Shown piece by piece: positions 1 to 4,919 of a DNA stretch of 6,296 nucleotides; the first letter of the stretch is position 1; each line of letters opens with the position of its first letter. A model generated the notes under the pieces. The model was not told the DNA's origin, did not search any database, and saw only the letters and a program-made list of their open reading frames with translations. Both the position numbers and the translations under genes were made by a program. The stretch spans positions 1 to 6,296 of the forward strand of contig JAUCGN010000101.1 in NCBI GenBank assembly GCA_030378125.1, given 5' to 3'. The DNA comes from Thiotrichales bacterium HSG1. GTDB taxonomy: Bacteria > Pseudomonadota > Gammaproteobacteria > Beggiatoales > Beggiatoaceae.

Positions 1-71
1 CTACAGAAGACTGTATCTATTTGATTGCATTTTATGGTGGCTAGAACTGGATTTTGAATGAACTCTCGCAT
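1..71 (-). pseudogene. Partial second copy of the STAS-MlaE permease start (runs off left edge)
   Basis: Reading leftward from the ATG at 71-69, the sequence is identical to the first 71 bases of the permease gene at 2496-2566, encoding MREFIQNPVL and onward. The window ends after 23 full codons, so it cannot be seen whether a second full gene, a fragment or nothing follows. It lies 28 bp downstream of the stop of the 199-residue ORF on the same strand. If the duplication is an artefact, this copy does not exist in the genome. Confidence 0.45.
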
Positions 72-118
72 GATTTACTGATGAATGTGGTACTTAATAT
101 TATGTTCTAGAAGCTTTA
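1..118. repeat. Left arm of 118-bp perfect inverted duplication
   Basis: Every base here is the reverse complement of 2449-2566 (position p pairs with 2567-p), with no mismatch over 118 bp. Identity stops abruptly at 118/119. Beyond it only a loose resemblance remains: TTAAC lies 5 bp from the joint here and 4 bp from it at the other arm. The arm carries a copy of the permease gene's -10 region, leader and first 23 codons, pointing left off the window. The copy begins at base 1, so its true outer limit cannot be seen. Such an exact copy implies a recent event or an assembly/amplification chimera rather than an old duplication. Confidence 0.97.
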
Positions 119-699
119 TCAACGTTAACTGCTTGTTCAATTTGTTTAGATGATAATTCAGATGCTATATCTTCAATAGAATCTGTTTTAGAGGTATTAT
201 CCTCTTGTTTAGGTACATGTTTTTTAGTTTCTATAATTCCAATAGCATAGTCTTTTGCAAGTCGAACTGAGATATAATTAGCATGTTCTTTTGACGCAGA
301 AATTGGCCAATTATCCTTACGAATATATGTAATTATATCCTTGCTGCCTAATTCTGGTGACGATAGATAATCTAAAATTAATTGTGGCCATAGACTTAAT
401 TGTTCATGCAATAGTTTTTTTTCTGTTTTTGATTTAAAACTATATTCAAATATATTATCATTGATAAATGTACAAACTTCACAAAATCCGTTTAAACCTA
501 AATCTTTGGCAAGTTCCCATAAATCCTGTAAAGTGTCAGTATATTTTTCAATGGCTTCTAAAAACTCAGTCTCAACAATATCAAAGGCTACAATATTATC
601 TAAATCATCTGCTAAATCGTCTTTTTTTTCTATGATTTTATCGGATAGGATAGTTAATTGTGGATGTTTATTAGGTTTTGTTGCGGTATTCTTTTTCAT
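100..699 (-). CDS. Protein resembling N-terminal region of CheA/ChpA-like hybrid kinases, probably truncated
   Basis: The ORF encodes 199 residues, soluble and acidic, with no signal peptide or membrane segment. Residues about 30-150 are helical and include FCEVCTFINDNI (about 72-83), LSLWPQLILDYLSSP (about 101-115) and a DNWP motif (about 129-132). This layout recalls the domain preceding the first Hpt domain in very large CheA-like hybrid histidine kinases of Methylococcales and Thiotrichales (from memory, not searched). Residues about 160-190 are a charged, low-complexity linker. The C-terminal KASRT and the TAA stop lie inside the 118-bp inverted repeat, joined within the GAT codon at 120-118. 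The stop is therefore probably not native, and the true protein may continue into Hpt, kinase and receiver domains. The ATG at 699 lacks a clear Shine-Dalgarno sequence but follows a good promoter by about 30 bp. Alternatively it is a short stand-alone protein. Confidence 0.6.
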   Translation of the reverse strand: MKKNTATKPNKHPQLTILSDKIIEKKDDLADDLDNIVAFDIVETEFLEAIEKYTDTLQDLWELAKDLGLNGFCEVCTFINDNIFEYSFKSKTEKKLLHEQLSLWPQLILDYLSSPELGSKDIITYIRKDNWPISASKEHANYISVRLAKDYAIGIIETKKHVPKQEDNTSKTDSIEDIASELSSKQIEQAVNVDKASRT

Positions 700-713
700 G
701 TGAAGTTTAAGAA

Positions 714-743
714 TTAACTGTTAAGAACTGAGAATTATATATT
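714..743 (+). promoter_or_regulatory. Candidate sigma-70 promoter for argA
   Basis: TTAACT (714-719, 4 of 6 consensus bases) and TATATT (738-743, 5 of 6) are separated by 18 bp, placing the start near 750 and giving a leader of about 30 nt. The -10 overlaps the opposing -10 at 734-739, so the two polymerases could not occupy both sites at once. No convincing tandem ArgR boxes are visible. Confidence 0.35.
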
Positions 744-762
744 GAAGTTGCTAGTTTTTCAA
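734..762 (-). promoter_or_regulatory. Sigma-70-type promoter for the 199-residue ORF
   Basis: Read on the minus strand, TTGAAA (762-757) and a perfect TATAAT (739-734) are separated by exactly 17 bp. Transcription should start near 727, giving a leader of about 28 nt before the ATG at 699. It is the best promoter match in the window. Its -10 box overlaps the candidate plus-strand -10 box for argA. Confidence 0.6.
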
Positions 763-780
763 ACTTTTTAGATTTTATCA

Positions 781-2070
781 ATGATGTTACAACAACAGTT
801 TATTGATTGGTTTCGTAGTGCTTCGCCCTATATTCACGCTCACCGTGGTCAAACTTTTGTGATTTGTTTTGGAGGTGAAGTAGTACAAAATAATAATTTT
901 CCACATTTAATCCATGATATTGCCTTACTAAGTAGTCTGGGCATAAAACTGGTTTTAGTGCATGGTATTAGACCTCAAATAGAACAAGGGTTACAAGCTC
1001 AAAATAAAAAGTCCAAGTATGTAAATAATACTCGTATAACTGATGATATAGCACTTAAATGTGTGAAAGCAGCTTGTGGAGAGGTGCGAGCAGGGATAGA
1101 AAGTTTATTATCTATGGGTCTGACTAATTCTCCAACAACTGGTTTTAGTATTTGCACCGCTTGTGGTAATTTCATAACTGCCCGTCCCATTGGAGTGCGA
1201 GATGGAGTTGATTTTTGTCATACTGGGGAAGTCAGACATGTTGATATAACTACAATTGCTCATAGACTTGATGAAGGTTGTATAGTTTTAATATCCCCCT
1301 TGGGTTACTCGCCAACTGGTGAAACTTTTAACTTATTGACTGAGGAAGTAGCGGCTGCAATTGCGATTGGTTTAAAAACTACTAAGTTAATATATTTAGA
1401 TGAAAGTTTATTTACTGACAATGGCCAATTAATACGGCATTTAACTTTGTTAGAAGCTCAAAAGCAACCAAGTGAACAACTAAAAAATTCTGTTAGAGCT
1501 TGCCAAAATGGTGTGCAACGAGTTCATCTGTTATCCAGACATGTTGAAGGGGCTTTGTTATTAGAATTGTTTACTAGGGATGGAATTGGAACTTTAGTTA
1601 GTGCTGATCCTTATGAAAACATTCGTAAAGCAACCATAGAAGATGTGGGTGGAATTTTAGAATTAATCGAACCTTTGGAGAAATCTGGAATTTTGGTGCG
1701 GCGTTCAAGAGAAAAATTGGAAATAGAAATTGATTATTTTGTGGTGCAGGAAAGAGATGGAATGATAGTTTCCTGTGCTGTTTTATATCCTTTTACAGAA
1801 GTGGCAGAATTAGCTTGTTTGGCAGTGCATAAAGATTATCGTGGTATGGATCGCGGTGGAATTTTATTAGCTTATTTGGAACAGAAAGCTAAACAGTTAA
1901 ATATCAAGCAGATTTTTGTTTTAACTACAAGAACCTCTCATTGGTTTCAAGAAAGAGGATTTAAATCAGTAGATTTACAATCTTTACCAGTTGAAAGACA
2001 AAAAATGTATAATTATCAACGTAAATCAAAGGTATTTATAAAAAAAATTGATTGTGGAAAATATTTTTAA
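781..2070 (+). CDS. argA: N-acetylglutamate synthase (amino-acid N-acetyltransferase)
   Basis: ArgA transfers acetyl from acetyl-CoA to L-glutamate, the committed first step of arginine biosynthesis, in the cytoplasm. The 429 residues (E. coli ArgA has 443) show the classical fused layout. An amino-acid-kinase-like domain covers about 20-275, with HRGQTFVICFGGE at 21-33, the HGIRPQ loop at 61-66, DGVDFCHTGEVR at 141-152 and TGETFNLLTEE at 179-189. In this family that domain binds the arginine feedback inhibitor. A GNAT acetyltransferase domain covers about 280-425. It includes GGILELIEPLE at 290-300, GILVRRSREKLEIEID at 303-318, the acetyl-CoA loop AVHKDYRGMDRGG at 348-360, HWFQERGF at 387-394 and the terminal YNYQRKSKV at 410-418. 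The start is one of two adjacent ATGs, and there is no strong Shine-Dalgarno sequence. The gene stands alone, divergent from the 199-residue ORF, with no other arg genes in view. The C-terminus has a short lineage-specific tail. The reading frame is intact. Confidence 0.96.
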   Translation: MMLQQQFIDWFRSASPYIHAHRGQTFVICFGGEVVQNNNFPHLIHDIALLSSLGIKLVLVHGIRPQIEQGLQAQNKKSKYVNNTRITDDIALKCVKAACGEVRAGIESLLSMGLTNSPTTGFSICTACGNFITARPIGVRDGVDFCHTGEVRHVDITTIAHRLDEGCIVLISPLGYSPTGETFNLLTEEVAAAIAIGLKTTKLIYLDESLFTDNGQLIRHLTLLEAQKQPSEQLKNSVRACQNGVQRVHLLSRHVEGALLLELFTRDGIGTLVSADPYENIRKATIEDVGGILELIEPLEKSGILVRRSREKLEIEIDYFVVQERDGMIVSCAVLYPFTEVAELACLAVHKDYRGMDRGGILLAYLEQKAKQLNIKQIFVLTTRTSHWFQERGFKSVDLQSLPVERQKMYNYQRKSKVFIKKIDCGKYF

Positions 2071-2080
2071 TGAAATTAAC

Positions 2081-2126
2081 TAAGGAATTTATTTTACCAA
2101 CCTTTAAGAACCTTATTTTTCTTAAA
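2081..2126 (+). terminator. Possible weak terminator after argA
   Basis: TAAGG at 2081-2085 can pair with CCTTA at 2111-2115, which is followed directly by TTTTT (2116-2120). The stem is only 5 bp and the loop 25 nt. An alternative 6-bp stem, TTTAAG (2103-2108) with CTTAAA (2121-2126), is AU-rich. Both are weak, but the position 10-55 bp after the argA stop fits. Confidence 0.25.
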
Positions 2127-2232
2127 TTCTTTCCTATAGTTTTTTCGGATGATTCATATTATAATGACTTTCATCAATGTATAAGTCCCACATATTAAAA
2201 TTTGATGCCAGTGTCATTTATATAGGATACAT

Positions 2233-2439
2233 TAGACATCTTTCCTAAATAACGAGTACATCTTAATCATTAAAATAAGGAGTTTAAAGCTAAGCTTTGT
2301 AGCTAAACAAATTTATTAAAATTGCTAACGTATTTATAATTACTAAAAATATACAAAGCTTTGCCTTGAACTCCAATATAAATAACTCATGTTCAACATA
2401 TTATTCGTTAGATATAGTCCTATTTAAGAAAGATGTCTA
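2233..2439. mobile_element. Candidate MITE-like non-coding element with terminal inverted repeats
   Basis: The ends form terminal inverted repeats. The outer 19 bp (2233-2251 against 2421-2439) match at 18 of 19 positions, starting TAGACATCTTTC. Weaker similarity extends each arm to about 32-33 bp (2233-2265 and 2408-2439). Taking the tips as AGACATC...GATGTCT (2234-2438), both sides are flanked by ATT (2231-2233 and 2439-2441), a possible 3-bp target duplication. Alternatively the tips are GACATC flanked by TA. There is no transposase and no meaningful ORF inside about 205 bp, so it would need a transposase supplied elsewhere. A short TA-rich target and A/GACATC tips would suit an IS5- or IS630-type parent, but this is a guess. 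It fills most of the argA-permease spacer and could fold into one long hairpin on either strand. Confidence 0.6.
2279..2374. repeat. Nested 23-bp inverted repeat inside the MITE-like element
   Basis: The arms at 2279-2301 and 2352-2374 match as reverse complements at 20 of 23 positions, enclosing 50 AT-rich bases. Each arm also holds its own small palindrome: AAAGCT-A-AGCTTT at 2286-2298 and CAAAGCTTTG at 2354-2363. Together with the outer ends this makes a two-stage, cruciform-capable structure. It could act as a transcript hairpin before the permease gene. Confidence 0.75.
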
Positions 2440-2468
2440 TTAACTATTTAAAGCTTCTAGAACATAAT
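2440..2468 (+). promoter_or_regulatory. Candidate sigma-70 promoter for the STAS-MlaE permease
   Basis: TTAACT (2440-2445) and CATAAT (2463-2468, 5 of 6) are 17 bp apart, putting the start near 2475, about 20 nt before the ATG at 2496. The -35 box overlaps the flank of the MITE-like element and the -10 box lies inside the 118-bp repeat. If both are real, the promoter was assembled at the edge of inserted DNA. The copied -10 at the left arm is preceded by TTAACG at 18 bp, so a similar promoter-like pair exists there. Confidence 0.35.
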
Positions 2469-2566
2469 ATTAAGTACCACATTCATCAGTAAATCATGCG
2501 AGAGTTCATTCAAAATCCAGTTCTAGCCACCATAAAATGCAATCAAATAGATACAGTCTTCTGTAG
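2449..2566. repeat. Right arm of 118-bp perfect inverted duplication
   Basis: This is the reverse complement of 1-118. It contains the -10 region, leader, ATG and first 23 codons of the permease. Because the copy continues naturally into an intact gene here, this arm is the native location and the left arm is the displaced copy. It starts 10 bp after the right end of the MITE-like element. Confidence 0.97.
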
Positions 2567-3653
2567 TGGAGATTGGATTTTAGATGGTATTCATCAACTA
2601 GAAGCACAATTAGAAGAATTTATTTGTTCTAAAAATATTCCAACAGTAATTTTTGACGGTGGTAAAATTCGAGCGATGGATACTGCCGGTGCTTGGTTAT
2701 TGTACCGAACTTATAAGATGTTAGAAAAAACTGGCCAAACAGTTAGTTTAAAAAATTTCAATGTTGAACATTATGATTTGCTGAACATGATGGATGACTA
2801 TGCGGCAAAAACTCAATTAACAGTTTCAACCTCAGCAACCAATTTTTTAGAAAATGTAGGTAAAAGTGCCTGCATTATATTTAATCAATTAATAAATTTT
2901 TTAGCTTTCGTTGGTAAAACATTTACCTTAATCGGACGGGAAATATTATCACCATCGCGTATTCGTTGGCAGGCTGTTTTTGCTAATTTATATGCAGATG
3001 GTTTAACTGCCTTGCCGATCGTTGGTATGTTGGCCTTCTTGACAGGAGTAGTTTTAGCATATCAAGGTGGTATCCAATTAAGTATGTACGGAGCTAACAT
3101 TTTTATCGTTGATTTGGTTGGTATAACTTTATTAAGAGAATTAGTGCCATTATTAACTGCAATTATTGTTGCTGGTCGTAGTGGATCAGCTTATACAGCT
3201 CAAATAGGCACTATGAAAGTGACAAATGAAATTGACGCATTATGTACGATTGGAATTGTGCCGATGGAATTGTTAGTATTGCCAAAGTTGTTGGCTTTGA
3301 TAATTTTGATGCCTTTGATAACTGCCTATGCTGATGTTATCGGAGTTTTTGGCAGTATGTTAGTGGCAAAATTTTCTTTTGGTATTAGTATGACTGATTT
3401 TTTGCATCGTTTTCCTGAAGCGGTTTCTACTACCAATTATGTAATTGGAATTGGCAAAACCCCAATATTCGCTACCATAATAGCTTTAACCGGTTGTTAT
3501 CAAGGTTTTCAAGTGCGTGGTGGAGCGGATCAAGTGGGTAAACAAGTGACATTAAGTGTGGTACAGGCAATTTTTTTAGTTATTATAGCGGATGCGGTAT
3601 TATCAGTTATATTTAGCTGGCTTGGGATAGGCACGTTACCTAATTTGATATGA
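2496..3653 (+). CDS. STAS-MlaE fusion: ABC transporter permease of the Mla/MCE lipid-transport family
   Basis: This is the inner-membrane permease of an MCE-type system. In characterised relatives it moves phospholipids between inner and outer membranes with an MlaF-like ATPase and an MlaD-like substrate-binding protein. Residues about 12-115 form a STAS domain, a role filled by separate MlaB in E. coli, with IFDGGKIRAMDTAGAWLL at 52-69. Residues about 160-380 are the MlaE domain, with several hydrophobic membrane segments. Its conserved coupling region is RELVPLLTAIIVAGRSGSAY at 214-233 followed by AQIGTM and NEIDAL up to 249, the part expected to contact the ATPase. The length of 385 residues is normal for the fusion. 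The ATG at 2496 is the only start giving a full STAS domain (the next in-frame Met is 61), but no clear Shine-Dalgarno sequence precedes it. Unusually, no ATPase or MCE gene follows, because the next gene is convergent tatD. The partners must be encoded elsewhere. STAS phosphorylation or regulation cannot be judged. Confidence 0.93.
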   Translation: MREFIQNPVLATIKCNQIDTVFCSGDWILDGIHQLEAQLEEFICSKNIPTVIFDGGKIRAMDTAGAWLLYRTYKMLEKTGQTVSLKNFNVEHYDLLNMMDDYAAKTQLTVSTSATNFLENVGKSACIIFNQLINFLAFVGKTFTLIGREILSPSRIRWQAVFANLYADGLTALPIVGMLAFLTGVVLAYQGGIQLSMYGANIFIVDLVGITLLRELVPLLTAIIVAGRSGSAYTAQIGTMKVTNEIDALCTIGIVPMELLVLPKLLALIILMPLITAYADVIGVFGSMLVAKFSFGISMTDFLHRFPEAVSTTNYVIGIGKTPIFATIIALTGCYQGFQVRGGADQVGKQVTLSVVQAIFLVIIADAVLSVIFSWLGIGTLPNLI

Positions 3654-3661
3654 TTTTATGT

Positions 3662-3700
3662 AAGTTCCATTTTAATCATTTTATGTTAATGAAGGAACTT
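3662..3700. terminator. Hairpin between convergent permease and tatD genes
   Basis: AAGTTCC (3662-3668) pairs perfectly with GGAACTT (3694-3700) across a 25-nt loop that can pair further (ATT at 3669-3671 with AAT at 3688-3690). It sits in the 74-bp spacer where transcripts converge, 8 bp after the permease stop, so it could serve both genes. Neither strand has a proper T-run after the stem, so intrinsic termination is uncertain. Confidence 0.35.
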
Positions 3701-3727
3701 TCATAAACATTACGAATAACCATGAAT

Positions 3728-4492
3728 TTAGATGTTTTGTTGAACTTTGAATAGTTGAAAAAAATTTTCTGTCGTAGCTTGTTCTATGGTAGCAAAAGAT
3801 TCTTTTCGTAAGTTAGCAATAAATTCAGCTACATGTTTAACATAAGCCGGCTGATTGGTTTTACCACGATGAGGTACTGGAGCCAAATAAGGTGAATCTG
3901 TTTCTACCAACATACGTTCTAACGGAATTCGTCTTGCAACTTCTTGTAAAGTTTTAGCATTTTTAAAAGTCACTATTCCGGAAAAAGAAATATAAAATCC
4001 TAATTCCATCGCTTGTTGGGCTATATCCCAATTTTCTACAAAACAGTGCATTACTCCCTCAGTGGCATTTTCTTCTTGCAAAATGCGAATAGTGTCTTCT
4101 GCTGCTTCCCGACTGTGAATAATCAACGGTTTATCTGTTTCCTTAGCTGCCCTTATGTGAATGCGAAACTGCTGCTGTTGTTGAGTTGCAGACCCGGATA
4201 ATCGAAAATAATCTAATCCAGTTTCACCAATAGCGATTACGTTAGGATTGTCAGATTTTGTTATGAGTGTCTTTGTGTCAACGGCTATTTTATCAGTGTT
4301 ATTAGGATGAATTCCTACTGAAGCCGACACACTGTCCATACGTTTAGCTATTTCTAATAAGTTTGGTAAATGTTCGAGATCAAGTCCCACATTTAAAAAA
4401 TGACCAACTCCATTAGCTTTAGCAGTAGCTATTATAGTTTCTGGATCAATGTTTTCTATTAAATCTAAATGACAATGAGAGTCCACTAGCAT
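3728..4492 (-). CDS. ycfH: TatD-family metal-dependent hydrolase (YcfH type)
   Basis: This is a cytoplasmic TIM-barrel metallohydrolase of 254 residues, the usual size. All metal and catalytic positions are present: DSHCHLD (4-10; H6 and H8), GIHP (60-63), GETGLDY (89-95; E90), IIHSR (124-128; H126), MHCF (148-151; H149) and ETDSPYLAP (197-205; D199). The segment VPHRGKTNQP at 206-215 is typical of the YcfH branch rather than E. coli TatD. Family members have been reported as 3'-5' DNA exonucleases or D-aminoacyl-tRNA deacylases, and the exact activity here is not decidable. In many gammaproteobacteria ycfH follows holB and a PilZ gene, but that context is missing here. The ATG at 4492 is supported by the DSHCHLD motif starting at residue 4, with a weak GGA about 10 nt upstream. 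It is convergent with the permease gene and downstream of the phosphatase gene, separated by 427 bp. Confidence 0.95.
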   Translation of the reverse strand: MLVDSHCHLDLIENIDPETIIATAKANGVGHFLNVGLDLEHLPNLLEIAKRMDSVSASVGIHPNNTDKIAVDTKTLITKSDNPNVIAIGETGLDYFRLSGSATQQQQQFRIHIRAAKETDKPLIIHSREAAEDTIRILQEENATEGVMHCFVENWDIAQQAMELGFYISFSGIVTFKNAKTLQEVARRIPLERMLVETDSPYLAPVPHRGKTNQPAYVKHVAEFIANLRKESFATIEQATTENFFQLFKVQQNI

Positions 4493-4583
4493 AATCTTAT
4501 TTTCCGTTTTATATCAAACATTTTTACCATATATGTATTGGAATAATTTTAAATATTTGATCTTTGTATAGGACAAAGTTAAA

Positions 4584-4603
4584 TAATCAACTGTTTTTGA
4601 TTA
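4584..4603. repeat. Small perfect hairpin upstream of tatD
   Basis: TAATCAA (4584-4590) and TTGATTA (4597-4603) form a 7-bp perfect stem with a 6-base loop. Beside it, CTTTG (4562-4566) and CAAAG (4574-4578) form a second 5-bp stem. These could be operator half-sites or leader structure for tatD, about 70-110 bp upstream of its start. No known regulator motif is recognised. Confidence 0.35.
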
Positions 4604-4711
4604 AAAAGTTTAAATAATATAAAAATAAATGTTTAGAAGAATCTAAATTACGCAAACAATCTGGTAGTGGGCTTGGACTATTTTGAAATTTATAAATATA
4701 CTTAAATATCA

Positions 4712-4853
4712 GTATGTTATACAAAATAAAAGGAGCTTGTAATTAATTGATATTTAACAAGTTTTAATTTTTTCTTAATAGTCGACACCCAGTACCAATT
4801 TAACCACCATACCAAAAAATACACTCTACATTAAACGTATGTTATATCAAATA
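4712..4853. repeat. Imperfect 17-bp direct repeat in the spacer
   Basis: Copies at 4712-4728 and 4837-4853 share GTATGTTATA exactly and match at 15 of 17 bases overall. The second copy overlaps the right arm of the 20-bp inverted repeat. A related TTATATCAAA occurs at 4509-4518. The spacer therefore contains several related AT-rich words, which may be protein-binding sites or decayed mobile DNA. Confidence 0.35.
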
Positions 4854-4919
4854 TTTAAAATTATTTCGAACAACCATGAGGAATCTATATAAAAAACAAC
4901 ATGTGTAGTCAGAAATATA

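Larger units (their letters stand above)
4542..4865. repeat. Widely spaced 20-bp perfect inverted repeat in the tatD upstream spacer
   Basis: Bases 4542-4561 and 4846-4865 are exact reverse complements over 20 bp. A further TTSG-like similarity lies outside each arm if one base is gapped. The arms are pure AT except one G/C pair, so low complexity inflates the match, but 20 exact bases within 324 bp is more than expected. It may mark the ends of an old non-coding insertion. No target duplication is evident. Confidence 0.45.
4493..4919. other. AT-rich 427-bp spacer without a convincing gene
   Basis: The spacer lies between the phosphatase stop and the tatD start, both on the minus strand. It is very AT-rich and full of stops, and it holds the degenerate repeats listed separately. 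A less AT-rich islet at about 4645-4680 is open on the plus strand from 4618 to the TGA at 4684-4686, reading LRKQSGSGLGLF at its end. That resembles the glycine-rich G box of histidine-kinase ATPase domains and could be a gene relic, but it is too short to claim. A minus-strand TTG-initiated frame through the same islet gives about 45 unrecognised residues. A TGATATAAA extended -10-like string near 4508-4516 (minus strand) is very close to the tatD start. Confidence 0.6.

Noticed and set aside
461..703. Plus-strand 80-codon ORF
   Set aside because: It lies antisense to the 199-residue ORF and shows a low-complexity Ser/Lys-rich translation with no recognisable motif, as expected from a shadow frame.
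711..750. ArgR operator in front of argA
   Set aside because: An AGAAT-TATAT-ATTGA string resembles half-sites, but the spacing and bases deviate from the ARG box and no second box follows. It is more simply the overlapping -10 boxes.
999..1190. Minus-strand 63-codon ORF
   Set aside because: It lies wholly inside argA, whose protein sequence is clearly conserved. There is no independent support.
2153..2165. TATAAT at 2160-2165 as a promoter for the permease or a small RNA
   Set aside because: The -10 is perfect, but no -35 is visible at 16-18 bp, and such strings are common in AT-rich spacers.
1..2566. Invertible phase-variation cassette
   Set aside because: Inverted arms exist, but no recombinase gene is visible, and the arms are a plain copy of a gene start rather than a dedicated recombination site. 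The left arm may also be an assembly artefact, so it is not called as a system.
4013..4201. Plus-strand 62-codon ORF
   Set aside because: It is antisense to the conserved tatD/ycfH gene. The Cys/Phe/Leu-rich translation is typical of a shadow frame.
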